Assembly (NCBI RefSeq): GCF_014640675.1
Contig: NZ_BMHK01000015.1
Span: 1 to 64,000, forward strand
Length of the DNA stretch: 64,000 nucleotides
Source of the DNA: Novosphingobium endophyticum
GTDB lineage: Bacteria; Pseudomonadota; Alphaproteobacteria; Sphingomonadales; Sphingomonadaceae
Direction of reading: 5' to 3'
Shown here: in pieces, positions 17,779-26,040 of the stretch
Position numbering within the stretch: position 1 is the first letter of the stretch
Layout: every line of letters begins with the position of its first letter
The notes under the pieces: model-generated
The model's input: the letters and a program-made list of their open reading frames with translations, nothing else
Database searches by the model: none
Told to the model about the DNA's origin: nothing
Position numbers and translations under genes: made by a program

Positions 17779-18806
17779 GCGGGCCACCGCCACTCGAGGC
17801 CCTGATCCTTGCCCTGCCGGAAACCGCCGGCTCGGCGCTTTACGGCATGATCGACGTGCTCTCCGCCACGGGCACGCTGTGGGAACAACTCGTCGCAGAG
17901 GATACCGGCGCGCGGCGAATAGTGCCGCGAATTGTGGCGCACACATCGCATGCATTTGACTGCGGAAACCGCATTCCCGTCCAGCCCGACTTCAGCGTCG
18001 GCGACAATCCCCAGGCAGATGTCATCATTCTTCCGGAACTCTGGCTGGCGCCGGACGATGACATGCATGGGCGGCACCGAGAGGTCGTCGAGTGGATCCG
18101 GTCTCGATACCTCGGCGGCAGCATCATCTACACGGCATGTTCCGGCTCGGTTCTGCTGGCTGCCTCAGGCTTGCTCGATGGCCGCGAGGCAACCTCGCAT
18201 TGGGCCTACCGGGATCTGTTCCGGACGCGTTTCCCGCAGGTATCGTTCCGGCCGGAACCGAACCTTGTGTTTGCCGATCGAACGGGACGGATTGTGACCG
18301 CCGGAGGAACCACGTCATGGCATGACCTCGCAATCCACATCATCTCCCGCCATTGCAGTCCGGGCGAGGCTCTGCGCATCGCCAAGATCTACCTGCTCAA
18401 GCTGCACGGTGAGGGACAGCTCCCCTACACAAGCCTCGTGCGTCGCCAACCGCATGCCGATTCCATCGTGCGCCGGGCCGAGGATCTGCTACGCGAACAT
18501 TTCCGCGAACTCACGGCCCTGTCGCTGGTCATCGCCGAATGCGGTATTCCCGAGCGTAGCCTCAAGCGCCGCTTCAAGGCGGCAACGGGATTGACCCTGA
18601 TCGCGTACATCCAGAACCTGCGCATCGAGGAGGCCAAGCGTCTGCTTGAATGTGAGGATATCTCCGTCGAAGAGGTTGCCGTGGCCGTCGGGTATGAGAA
18701 CTGCGCCTTTTTCCGGCGCCTTTTCAAGCGATGCAGCGGGCTGACGCCAGGTGAGTACAGGAGGATGTTCGCCTCGATCGGCGTAACGCCTGCTATCGAG
18801 GGGTGA
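17775..18806 (+). CDS. GlxA-type AraC regulator with DJ-1/PfpI domain
   Basis: The 343-residue protein has an N-terminal DJ-1/PfpI-like domain (about 1-200; TACSGSVLLAASGLLDGREA is the nucleophile-elbow segment typical of GlxA regulators) and a C-terminal AraC helix-turn-helix pair ending EEVAVAVGYENCAFFRRLFKR. Such proteins sense small metabolites. It follows the first AraC gene with a 4-bp overlap. Confidence 0.85.
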   Translation: MSGPPPLEALILALPETAGSALYGMIDVLSATGTLWEQLVAEDTGARRIVPRIVAHTSHAFDCGNRIPVQPDFSVGDNPQADVIILPELWLAPDDDMHGRHREVVEWIRSRYLGGSIIYTACSGSVLLAASGLLDGREATSHWAYRDLFRTRFPQVSFRPEPNLVFADRTGRIVTAGGTTSWHDLAIHIISRHCSPGEALRIAKIYLLKLHGEGQLPYTSLVRRQPHADSIVRRAEDLLREHFRELTALSLVIAECGIPERSLKRRFKAATGLTLIAYIQNLRIEEAKRLLECEDISVEEVAVAVGYENCAFFRRLFKRCSGLTPGEYRRMFASIGVTPAIEG

Positions 18807-18958
18807 AGGTGAACAATTCGTGATGATGGCGCAGATGTCAAACGACGAGCGCGGTATGGACGCGAGGTCCTGGCTGGAGCGCCGCCACGCAGACCTCCGC
18901 ACAGCGGGTTAGTGCCTGGCGGCGATTTCAGCCTCGAGTCTGGCGAAGGGCCCAATGG

Positions 18959-21196
18959 TCACAAGCAACCAGCCTTCACTCCCACCATTGCGCTCTTCGG
19001 CTTGCGGCTCGAGCGCAGATTGCACTGCTCGAGCGGCGGCGCAAGGTGCAACGAGGGCGCAATGGACCGTTCACGGGCCGTGGCTCGGTCATCCGATGGT
19101 CTCGAGTGCAGGCGGAAGCGCGAAACCAGGCCGGCCAAGTCGTCCGCTTCGCTTGCGAGGCTGCGAGATGCCGCAGTGCTTTCCTCGACCATGGCGGCGT
19201 TCTGCTGGGTCATCCGGTCCATTTCCCCCACGGCCACGTTCACCTGCTGCAGATTGACTGCCTGCGTCTCCGTTCCGGAGGCGATCTGCTCGATCGACCC
19301 GTTTATGGCACCGATATTGCCGACGATCTGTTCGAACAATTCGCCCGCCTCACCCACGAGGCGAACGCCCTGGGACACCTGACTGCTCGAGGTCGTGATC
19401 AGCGTCTCGATGTCTTTTGCAGCGTCAGCCGAACGCTGCGCCAGCGCCCGCACCTCGTTGGCAACCACCGCGAAGCCCTTTCCGGCCTCACCCGCACGCG
19501 CGGCTTCGACCCCTGCATTGAGCGCCAGGAGGTTGGTCTGGAAGGCAATGCCGTCAATCACCGCGACGATCTGGCCGATCTCCTGAGAACTCTTCTCGAT
19601 GGCATCCATCGCCGTAATGGCGTTGCGCACGATCTGCCCGCCGTCAACGGCCTCTTGCTGAGTCGACCCAATTGTATTCTTGACATCGCCGACATTGTTC
19701 GCGGTGTTGCGGATGCGCGCAGTCGTCTCGCGCATGGCGGCCGAAGTTTCTTCAAGTGCAGCGGCCTGTTCCTCGGTGCGCTGTGCAAGATCCTCCGATG
19801 CCCTGCGGATTTCGGATGAACTGACGTGAACGCTTTCGGCCGTGTCCGCCACTTTGGATAGATTCCTCTCGAGACCTTCCACTGTGGCGTTGAAGGCTCT
19901 GCGGAGGCCTTCATACTGCTCGGCGAAGGGCTCGATGATCGAATAGGTAAGATCGCCAGCCACCAGCCGTTTGAGGCCCGCTTCGAGCCCGATGACGACT
20001 TCTTGCTGCTGTTGCTGGGACAGGGCGAGCGCATGGTCGGCTTCTCGCTTGGCGACGGCCGCTTCCTGGAAGTGAACCACCGATCGCGCCATTGCGCCAA
20101 TCTCATCTCCGCGGCTTGCGCCGGGAACCGTATTGTCGAGCTTGTCCCGGACCAGATCGCCCATTGCGGCATTAAGCTTGCGGATTGTGGAAATGATGTC
20201 GTGCGTGATGGCCCAGCTCAGGATCAAGAGGAGCAGCATCAGGCCGCCGACGGTGACCGCCGACGTGTTGCGCTGGGAAACGGCGTCGGCGGCTTTGCGC
20301 GTGGCGCTGCCAAGCAAGTCTTCAGCCATCGCGTCTTCGGTATGCTTCAATGTCTGCATCTTTTCCGTCGCCGTCTTGAACCACAGGCCGGCATTTTGCC
20401 CGCCAGCTCCGGAAAACGCCTTCTGCCGCCACTGCTCCACCTGAGCGAAGATGGGCTGGGCCTGCGTCGTCTCGATCTTCGCACGGATGCCGGGACGGGC
20501 GACGGCTTTCACCGCTTCCAGATCCGCGTCTTCCCGCGCGACAATCTGTGCAAATTTGACAAGCGTCACGCTATTCCAACCCGCGCCGAAGCCCATAGCC
20601 CCTACGGCTCGCTCAAGTCCCGCCTGGTCTTTGGCAATCAGATAAAAGTAGTAGGCGGAAATATCCTGCAACGAATCCGGATCGCGCACTTGCGTGAGCA
20701 CCGCGCGAATGGAGTGGAAAAATGCCACGTCGATCCCGGTGAAAAAAGTGGCGGCAACTGCCGGCTCGATCGAGCGTCCATCAACCTTGGCGCGCATCTC
20801 ATCGACTTTGCCGGCAGCTAGCAGCGCATCTTGCAGGGCTCGGTTGAACTTCGGATCGATGCGATCGACGTCGTTCTCGTCGATCACTTTGCGCAGCCCA
20901 GCAAGCTGCTCGTCAGCCTTCCGCCGCTGGTTCAGCAAAACATCGCCAAATTGCGTTCCATCGCTGCTGATATATCCGACACTCGCGCCGCGCTCGACCT
21001 GCAATTCATGAACGAAAGCGCTAGCGGCAATGGCCACTTTCGTTATCGCGACAAGTTGATTCTGTTCGGTCGCCTGCTTGTCCAGGCGCTGGACTTCGAG
21101 CGAGGCTGTGAACAGAAGGGCTGCCAGCGGCAGCAACACGAGTCCCAGTATCTTGGTCCGAATGGTAATCCGTTGCAGCAGCGCCATAATCATCAT
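18959..21196 (-). CDS. Methyl-accepting chemotaxis protein with NIT-like sensor
   Basis: The 745-residue receptor has a first membrane helix (KILGLVLLPLAALLFTASLEV), a long periplasmic helical domain resembling the nitrate/nitrite-sensing NIT domain (HELQVERGASVGYISSDGTQFGD), a second membrane helix (GGLMLLLLILSWAITHDII), a HAMP region, and the cytoplasmic signalling domain with the hairpin tip IDGIAFQTNLLALNAGVEAARAGE, split here for length. Start at 21196 has AGGATG upstream; ATG 21187 is possible. No other chemotaxis genes are nearby, so it must feed into chromosomal signalling. Confidence 0.85.
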   Translation of the reverse strand: MMIMALLQRITIRTKILGLVLLPLAALLFTASLEVQRLDKQATEQNQLVAITKVAIAASAFVHELQVERGASVGYISSDGTQFGDVLLNQRRKADEQLAGLRKVIDENDVDRIDPKFNRALQDALLAAGKVDEMRAKVDGRSIEPAVAATFFTGIDVAFFHSIRAVLTQVRDPDSLQDISAYYFYLIAKDQAGLERAVGAMGFGAGWNSVTLVKFAQIVAREDADLEAVKAVARPGIRAKIETTQAQPIFAQVEQWRQKAFSGAGGQNAGLWFKTATEKMQTLKHTEDAMAEDLLGSATRKAADAVSQRNTSAVTVGGLMLLLLILSWAITHDIISTIRKLNAAMGDLVRDKLDNTVPGASRGDEIGAMARSVVHFQEAAVAKREADHALALSQQQQQEVVIGLEAGLKRLVAGDLTYSIIEPFAEQYEGLRRAFNATVEGLERNLSKVADTAESVHVSSSEIRRASEDLAQRTEEQAAALEETSAAMRETTARIRNTANNVGDVKNTIGSTQQEAVDGGQIVRNAITAMDAIEKSSQEIGQIVAVIDGIAFQTNLLALNAGVEAARAGEAGKGFAVVANEVRALAQRSADAAKDIETLITTSSSQVSQGVRLVGEAGELFEQIVGNIGAINGSIEQIASGTETQAVNLQQVNVAVGEMDRMTQQNAAMVEESTAASRSLASEADDLAGLVSRFRLHSRPSDDRATARERSIAPSLHLAPPLEQCNLRSSRKPKSAMVGVKAGCL

Positions 21197-21658
21197 CTGG
21201 CATCCTTTTTTTACGCATTCTTCGTGCGGTGACCCAGCCGCCCGTATGACCGAGAATGGTAAATATCCTGTGGCAAGGGCTCTATGGCTGCTGCATCGGC
21301 AAGCGCTGACCCCGTCGAAATTACTGCGGAAAGCCCCTACGACCACCGCCCCACGCCCTCGGTTCGGCCCGGCACACGTACTCCCGGTTGCGGCGCCCCG
21401 AAGTCTTGCTCAATACCGGCCTATCGTCGCTGCCAGGTGACGATGAATGATCGACAGCGATCATGGAACAGTTTCGAGCCCGGAAACGGCGGCTCTGTCT
21501 GCGGCCACGATCTTACTCAAGCGAAACGCCAGTCCACCCAATAGCGCGAGGGCGCACGATCACGACGCCATTCTTGTCGAGCCGGAACATACCCATAGGC
21601 ACATTAGTTGATGAATGATTGTGGACTTTCGTTCACAGCCTGAAGAAGGAATGATGAA
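21197..21658. other. Intergenic region, no gene seen
   Basis: This 460-base stretch upstream of the chemotaxis receptor shows no coherent frame on either strand. It should hold the receptor promoter (minus strand) and the promoter of the small membrane peptide gene (plus strand). Confidence 0.5.
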
Positions 21659-21733
21659 ATGCGAGGTATCCTCGGCCTCATCGTAACCGTGGTGGTGATC
21701 GTGATCTTGCTGAGAATTCTGGGCGTAATGTAG
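21659..21733 (+). CDS. 24-residue single-membrane-span peptide
   Basis: A GAAGGA site eight bases upstream precedes an ATG that encodes MRGILGLIVTVVVIVILLRI and ends LGVM with a TAG stop. The whole peptide is one hydrophobic helix flanked by arginines. I do not recognise a family with certainty; very short hydrophobic proteins of this kind occur in sphingomonads, often near stress genes. Too short for ordinary gene callers. Confidence 0.5.
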   Translation: MRGILGLIVTVVVIVILLRILGVM

Positions 21734-21932
21734 CACTTTCACCGACCCTGCAATGCGCGTATTCGAATCTGCACGATGTGAATCGCCAATGCGTTTCGAA
21801 GCCGATAGGCGAGCGAAACCCACGGGAGTGGGTGGATGGGTGGGGTCAGGTCCCGCGCCGATGCACAAAGAATGAACCGATGGCGGCTTTCAGACTCCCG
21901 GCAATGAGCGTTAAACGTCCATGTCGGCGGGG

Positions 21933-22319
21933 CTATGACTGTCTTGACTCGAACCACTCGGCCACGTCCCGCTCGCTCAGTTTTCCAGCGGCAAGCTTGA
22001 GCACCATGTGAACAGCTTCCTCCGGCTCGAATGAGACACGGATATCGTTCAAGACCAGAAACAAACGGGCGAGCACCCAAGCAGTACGCTTGTTGCCGTC
22101 CACAAATGGATGGCTACGCGCGACTCCATATGCGTATGCGGCGGCCAACGTGCACAATTCTGTTTCGCCATAGACCCACTGGTTGCGAGGGCGAGCAAGC
22201 GCCGAGTCCAGTGCAGGAGCGTCCCTCAGGCCGATCGGCCCACCATGCTCGGCGAGTTGGCGATCGTGAATGGCAAGCGCCAACTCGGTCTCGATCCAGA
22301 CCGGCTCGTGTGATTGCAT
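21933..22319 (-). CDS. doc: Doc-type toxin (Fic fold)
   Basis: The 128-residue protein carries the death-on-curing Fic motif HPFVDGNKRTAW and otherwise fits Doc toxins, which phosphorylate elongation factor Tu and halt translation. It starts four bases after the antitoxin stop, giving a two-gene module. The C-terminal half is complete. The partner is an AbrB/MazE-type protein rather than the Phd seen in phage P1. Confidence 0.9.
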   Translation of the reverse strand: MQSHEPVWIETELALAIHDRQLAEHGGPIGLRDAPALDSALARPRNQWVYGETELCTLAAAYAYGVARSHPFVDGNKRTAWVLARLFLVLNDIRVSFEPEEAVHMVLKLAAGKLSERDVAEWFESRQS

Positions 22320-22323
22320 CGTC

Positions 22324-22551
22324 TTACTTGGCTAGAACGCGCAGGATATCCCTGTCTTCACGCATGATCCGTTCTGCCAGGGCCATCTTGGCTTCGAATG
22401 AAGGGTCTGCGGCGGTAATCCGGATACCTTCCGGCGTTTCCGAAACGTACAGTGTGTCGCCCACGCTCGCGCGAAGCTTGGCGAGCAGTTCCTTGGGTAG
22501 CACGACCCCGGCAGAATTGCCGATTTTGGTTATCTTGAGACTCGCGTTCAT
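22324..22551 (-). CDS. AbrB/MazE-type antitoxin
   Basis: The 75-residue protein begins MNASLKITKIGNSAGVVLPK, the swapped-hairpin AbrB DNA-binding fold (IGNSAGVVLPKELL is its signature). The C-terminal half would bind and block the Doc toxin. The pair is expected to repress its own promoter, located just right of 22551. Confidence 0.88.
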   Translation of the reverse strand: MNASLKITKIGNSAGVVLPKELLAKLRASVGDTLYVSETPEGIRITAADPSFEAKMALAERIMREDRDILRVLAK

Positions 22552-22619
22552 ACAATGGTTATAACATAGAAAGTGCCAATCTCAAGAGGCGCATCCTTCA
22601 CAGTGGCCAGCCGGCCCTT

Positions 22620-22799
22620 GGAGCAGCACCATGGCTGATCAGCCTCGTGTTGGGTTACTCGCGCTTCCTGTTCACCCGCGATGTGGTGCATCAGGATCTG
22701 CAGACGCTGCTGCGTTGTCGCATGCAGGCCTTCGAGGCGCCCGGCGGCGTGCCGATCGAGATCCTCTACGACCGCGTCAAAGTCGGCGGTCGCAGTCAA
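22620..22799 (+). pseudogene. Fragment of an IS21-type transposase (IstA)
   Basis: The frame reads WLISLVLGYSRFLFTRDVV, HQDLQTLLRC and GGVPIEILYDRVK, a central stretch of IstA transposases of the IS21 group. Neither the start nor the rest of the gene is present. Confidence 0.65.
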
Positions 22800-22871
22800 A
22801 CGGCACAGACGTCTGCCCTATCGGACCGCTAGCGGCAGTCTGCGAGCCCATAGAGCCGATTTTTCGGGGGC

Positions 22872-23275
22872 CTAGCGCCGCCAGGGCGCATCCGCCCGCA
22901 GAAGCCGGCCAAGATCGCGGCGCGCCCACATGTTCAAAAGCGAGATGGTGATTTTCAGCTGCACGCGCGCGGTTTCATTCGCCGTGAAGATCGGATCGTA
23001 GCGGTCGGCGGCGACTTTCGGATCTGGCACTTCGCGTAGGATGGCCGGCGGGGCGGTCGTCATGTGCAGGGCCGACATCATCACATGCAATTCCAGATGC
23101 TGGGCGAGCTCGCGTCGATCGAGAATTGGTGCCCCCGCGCGGGCATATTAGTCGACGAAGAGATCAAGCAATTCGTCAAGATGCCCGATCATGCGTTTCG
23201 GGCTCCGCCGCGCCTATGCAGCCCCAGATCGATGAGGCCACGGACATCTGCCCGACGCTGCCCCAATCGATCAGT
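22872..23275 (-). pseudogene. Degraded phosphotransferase-like gene, C-terminal part
   Basis: Pieces on the minus strand read SGLIDWGSVGQMSVASSIWG, then in another frame HLDELLDLFVD-stop-YARAG, and finally a 72-codon open part with FTANETARVQLKITISLLNMW. The IDWG motif is that of aminoglycoside/choline-kinase-like phosphotransferases. A frameshift near 23180 and a TAA inside the reading frame near 23149 show it is dead. Confidence 0.5.
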
Positions 23276-23289
23276 CCGGACCGGAGCGC

Positions 23290-23430
23290 GCCGTCCGGTT
23301 CTCGCCAGGCGATCGTTGGTCATGCTCTCAATCTGATACACGGCTTCAAGGTCGGCGGCATCAGCGACCCTGTCGAAAATCGACACGGGCGGGAAGATCG
23401 AGGATTCCATCCGTTCTAAAATCGCAACCG
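23290..23430 (-). pseudogene. Fragment of a RES-domain toxin gene
   Basis: The minus strand reads ERMESSIFPPVSIFDRVADA and DLEAVYQIESMTNDRLA, which match the start of the RES domain (NAD-degrading toxins, usually paired with Xre/MbcA antitoxins). It then runs into the phosphotransferase relic. An MbcA-like gene lies 400 bases away and may be what is left of its partner. Confidence 0.5.
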
Positions 23431-23444
23431 CCGCGATACACGAT

Positions 23445-23528
23445 CTGTGTCGGCTGAAGACTTTCCGGGCGACGCTATTTCGGATGCCGGGCGGCCAATG
23501 CAATGCCTGCCAGATTTTGTTCGCGCTT
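23445..23528 (-). repeat. Diverged 84-bp copy of the RNase H-like gene 3' end
   Basis: Aligned base by base with 40988-41071 it differs at 8 of 84 positions and is in the same orientation. It encodes the last residues of the RNase H-like protein (EQNLAGIALAARHPK, then stop) plus the following 3' flank. The rest of that gene is missing here. Confidence 0.85.
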
Positions 23529-23599
23529 CGCTATCCACCCTCCCCATGGGATCTTTCAGGAATGGTACTTCGCACCTTCTGCGGAGGCGCGGACTCGCC

Positions 23600-23824
23600 C
23601 TACCAAGGTCCGCCAGCACGAAAGAACGGGAAGCGCTTCACGACGCCATCGATGATGTGGTTCTCGAATTCAAGGCGGATTTCCTCAGCACCTTCGCTGG
23701 TGGTGCAGACAAGATGCGTCCCTCCTGACTGCAGGGGTTCGATCGCGCTGATGCTTACGCCATGCTTCAGGCAAGTCGCGACGACTTGCTCTTCGGGAAG
23801 CGACAGGTTCAGCGCCCGGCTCAT
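23600..23824 (-). CDS. Small conserved hypothetical protein
   Basis: The 74-residue product (MSRALNLSLPEEQVVATCLK...) resembles short proteins that recur in sphingomonad genomes, usually behind a small gene cluster like the one here. SGGTHLVCTTSEGAEEIRLEF suggests a compact alpha/beta fold. Its ATG overlaps the stop of the upstream gene (ATGA). Function unknown. Confidence 0.6.
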   Translation of the reverse strand: MSRALNLSLPEEQVVATCLKHGVSISAIEPLQSGGTHLVCTTSEGAEEIRLEFENHIIDGVVKRFPFFRAGGPW

Positions 23825-24111
23825 GGTGCGGATTCCAGAGATTGGGACGAAAGGCTGCGCATCGCCTGTTCAACCCTCGCATACCCATCTGGGCTGCCGA
23901 TGGCGATATCGATCGGCCGCCCGCCCAAGCGTTCATCGAAACCATTGAGGAAGCTGAGAGCAGCCACGCGGCCACCCAGCAATACGAAAGCGAGGTGACT
24001 GATCTCACCTTGCCTCCTCGCGCATTCGCGGGACAGAGCCGGCCCCCTCCTGCGAAACGCGGTCCGCCCGGACTTGATCTGCGGGGCAGGAGCTTCACTC
24101 ACAAGCCGCAC
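23821..24111 (-). CDS. Protein with MbcA/ParS/Xre-like C-terminus
   Basis: This 96-residue frame ends with ALSFLNGFDERLGGRPIDIA, similar to the C-terminal part of MbcA/ParS/Xre-type antitoxins (the W/FLN...LGGRPLD pattern). The N-terminal 40 residues are arginine-rich and less protein-like, so the true start may be further in. It overlaps genes on both sides, which supports a real three-gene unit. Assignment rests on pattern memory only. Confidence 0.5.
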   Translation of the reverse strand: MRLVSEAPAPQIKSGRTAFRRRGPALSRECARRQGEISHLAFVLLGGRVAALSFLNGFDERLGGRPIDIAIGSPDGYARVEQAMRSLSSQSLESAP

Positions 24112-24329
24112 TCCGCGGGCTGGTTGTCAAAGCCATCCAAAGCGGCCACGCCCGAACGCCGGCGCCAACTCGTTGCTGCCGCGGCTCCGGCGTCCCGTTG
24201 GAAAACTTCAATGCCGCGCGCGAAAGCGTCGGCGTGGGCCTGATGGACCGCGCGTGATTGGCGGTCGTCAGCCGAGGCTGCACGCATCAATGCTCTCTGG
24301 TGATCGAAATAGCTGCGGTTGAGATCCAT
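24099..24329 (-). CDS. Small hypothetical protein, first of a three-gene unit
   Basis: The 76-residue product starts MDLNRSYFDHQRALMRAASA, a start seen in sphingomonad hypothetical proteins. It is alanine-rich and helical. Its end overlaps the next gene by 13 bases. It lies about 120 bases from an AT-rich region with a perfect palindrome that may control it. Confidence 0.5.
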   Translation of the reverse strand: MDLNRSYFDHQRALMRAASADDRQSRAVHQAHADAFARGIEVFQRDAGAAAATSWRRRSGVAALDGFDNQPAECGL

Positions 24330-24741
24330 GCGCGCTCTCCACTTGTAAGCGGGAGCACGGCCGGTCTCTCAGTCGCGGTCGCCTACATAGCTGCATTCCG
24401 CGATGGTTATAATATGGACACAATTCGAAAAATTGCAACTAAAATGCGATAATCAAAATATATTTTGATTCGCTCATAAGGTATATATCGTTCAGAGAAA
24501 AATTAACGATAGGGGTCGCTGAAAATATTTACGCCTATTAATGGGGCGTATCCAATTCTTTTCGCGAAGATTTTTCGTCAAATAGGCATTTAATCTTCTT
24601 TATTGTTTTGCAATATTTGTATGGAAAAGATTCATTATTATTCCCTCTTCCTCTGCAGGAGGAACACCGGGGATGACCCGCCTCGGGTCCCCGCCGGCGA
24701 TCCTGTCAATCGTGCAGAGGCATCGACTCAAGATCGACCTT
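24330..24741. other. AT-rich intergenic region
   Basis: This region is far richer in A and T than its surroundings (24400-24640 especially) and holds no gene. It lies between the divergent start of the small three-gene unit and the 3' end of the GH130 gene. Its composition suggests foreign DNA or a binding region for nucleoid proteins. Confidence 0.6.
24451..24470. promoter_or_regulatory. Perfect 20-bp AT palindrome, probable operator
   Basis: AATCAAAATA is followed directly by its exact reverse complement TATTTTGATT. A gapless 20-bp palindrome in an AT-rich gap, about 120 bases upstream of the small gene unit, fits a binding site for a dimeric regulator. Confidence 0.5.
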
Positions 24742-26040
24742 TCAGCCTTCGAGAAGTTCGAGAAGCCTGGCCGTCTTGATCGTGGCGAATGTCGAGAAAG
24801 CGTCGGAAATGGCATAGGGCAGGAGAATGCGCTCCCCCACTTTCATGGCGCCGCACGAATAGACGACATTGGGGACATACCCTTGTCGCTCGGCAATTTC
24901 CGGCTGGACGAGCGGTAGGCGCGAGCGGCCGATCACGCGCGAGGGATCATGCTTGTCCAGCAGAACGGCGCCAATCGAATAATGGCGCACGGGTCCGACG
25001 CCGTGAGTGAACAGAAGCCAGCCCTCGTCAAGCTCGATGGGTGAGCCGCAATTGCCGATCTGGACGAACTCCCACGGATACCTGGGCTTCACGATCACCT
25101 GGCCGAGCCCCCAATCGTGCAGAGTGTCGGAGGTGATGAGGTGGAGGCTTTCATTGTCGTGGCGCGCGATCATCGCGTAGCGCCCGCCGATCTTGCGCGG
25201 AAACAGTGCCATGCCCTTGTTGCGCGACGCGGCGCCTTTGAGCGGCGCGAGGCGGAACGAAAGGAAATCGCTGGTTTCCAGCAGTTCCGAACGAATGCCC
25301 CGGCCGCTGTAGGCGGTATAGGTCGCATAATAGGTGGTTCGTCCCTCGTCTCTGAATGCCACGAAGCGGGCGTCCTCGATCCCGTTCGCCTGCATGTCGG
25401 TCACGGGGAAAATCACCCGCTCGGCAATATCGCTGTCGGGATCGAAAGTGAGTTCGAGATGATCGCCGAGGCGAGCCGTCACTTCCGGCGTGCTGGCAAG
25501 CCGCTCGGGAGGGTCGATGAGGACCCGTCCGTCGGCAGCCAGGATTCCGGACCGGAAGGTCAGGGACGAGATGTGGCCTTCGCCGACCGCGCGCAGGCTG
25601 AGGATGAAGCGGCTGCAACCCTCGGCCAATCCCGACTGGTCCGGATGCGGGACGATGCTGGGGTTGAACAGGGCGGCGGCCTCGAAACTGTACTCGTGGA
25701 GGAAATAGGCGCCGACAAGCTGGCGCTGCGCTTTGGAGAAGGTCGCGTGGCTGGCAAAGGCATCTTCCATTTGCCCCGCGCGCCGTTCGAAGATCGCCGG
25801 CAGATTTCGGTGCCGGTCGTCGAAGTTCCGCAATGTTGCGGCAAGGAGTTCCAGCGTTTCATCCTCGCCAAGGGCGAGGACGCGATCAACGATGTGATTG
25901 GCCCGCGTCTTGTCGACGGGATTCAGGTCCCTGGGTTCGACCGCGGGCCGGAACGGGCGAACGACGACGCGCGACGGATCGGGCCGCAGGTGGAGCGCCT
26001 GCCGATTGAAGAAGGGCGCTGAAGGGGCGTCGTCAGCCAT
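24742..26040 (-). CDS. GH130-type glycoside phosphorylase/hydrolase
   Basis: The 432-residue protein has the five-bladed beta-propeller pattern of family GH130, enzymes that phosphorolyse or hydrolyse beta-mannosides: NGIEDARFVAFRDEGRTTYYATYTA with the catalytic Asp, RNKGMALFPRKIGGRYAMIARHD, and NCGSPIELDEGWLLFTHGVG. Start ATG 26040 overlaps the end of the glycosyltransferase gene by eight bases, so both are made together. The likely job is turnover or building of a mannose-containing glycan; substrate not visible. Confidence 0.85.
   Translation of the reverse strand: MADDAPSAPFFNRQALHLRPDPSRVVVRPFRPAVEPRDLNPVDKTRANHIVDRVLALGEDETLELLAATLRNFDDRHRNLPAIFERRAGQMEDAFASHATFSKAQRQLVGAYFLHEYSFEAAALFNPSIVPHPDQSGLAEGCSRFILSLRAVGEGHISSLTFRSGILAADGRVLIDPPERLASTPEVTARLGDHLELTFDPDSDIAERVIFPVTDMQANGIEDARFVAFRDEGRTTYYATYTAYSGRGIRSELLETSDFLSFRLAPLKGAASRNKGMALFPRKIGGRYAMIARHDNESLHLITSDTLHDWGLGQVIVKPRYPWEFVQIGNCGSPIELDEGWLLFTHGVGPVRHYSIGAVLLDKHDPSRVIGRSRLPLVQPEIAERQGYVPNVVYSCGAMKVGERILLPYAISDAFSTFATIKTARLLELLEG

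Noticed and set aside
18823-18912. 30-codon frame after the GlxA-type regulator
   Set aside because: There is no strong ribosome site and the peptide is short and charged without recognisable features.
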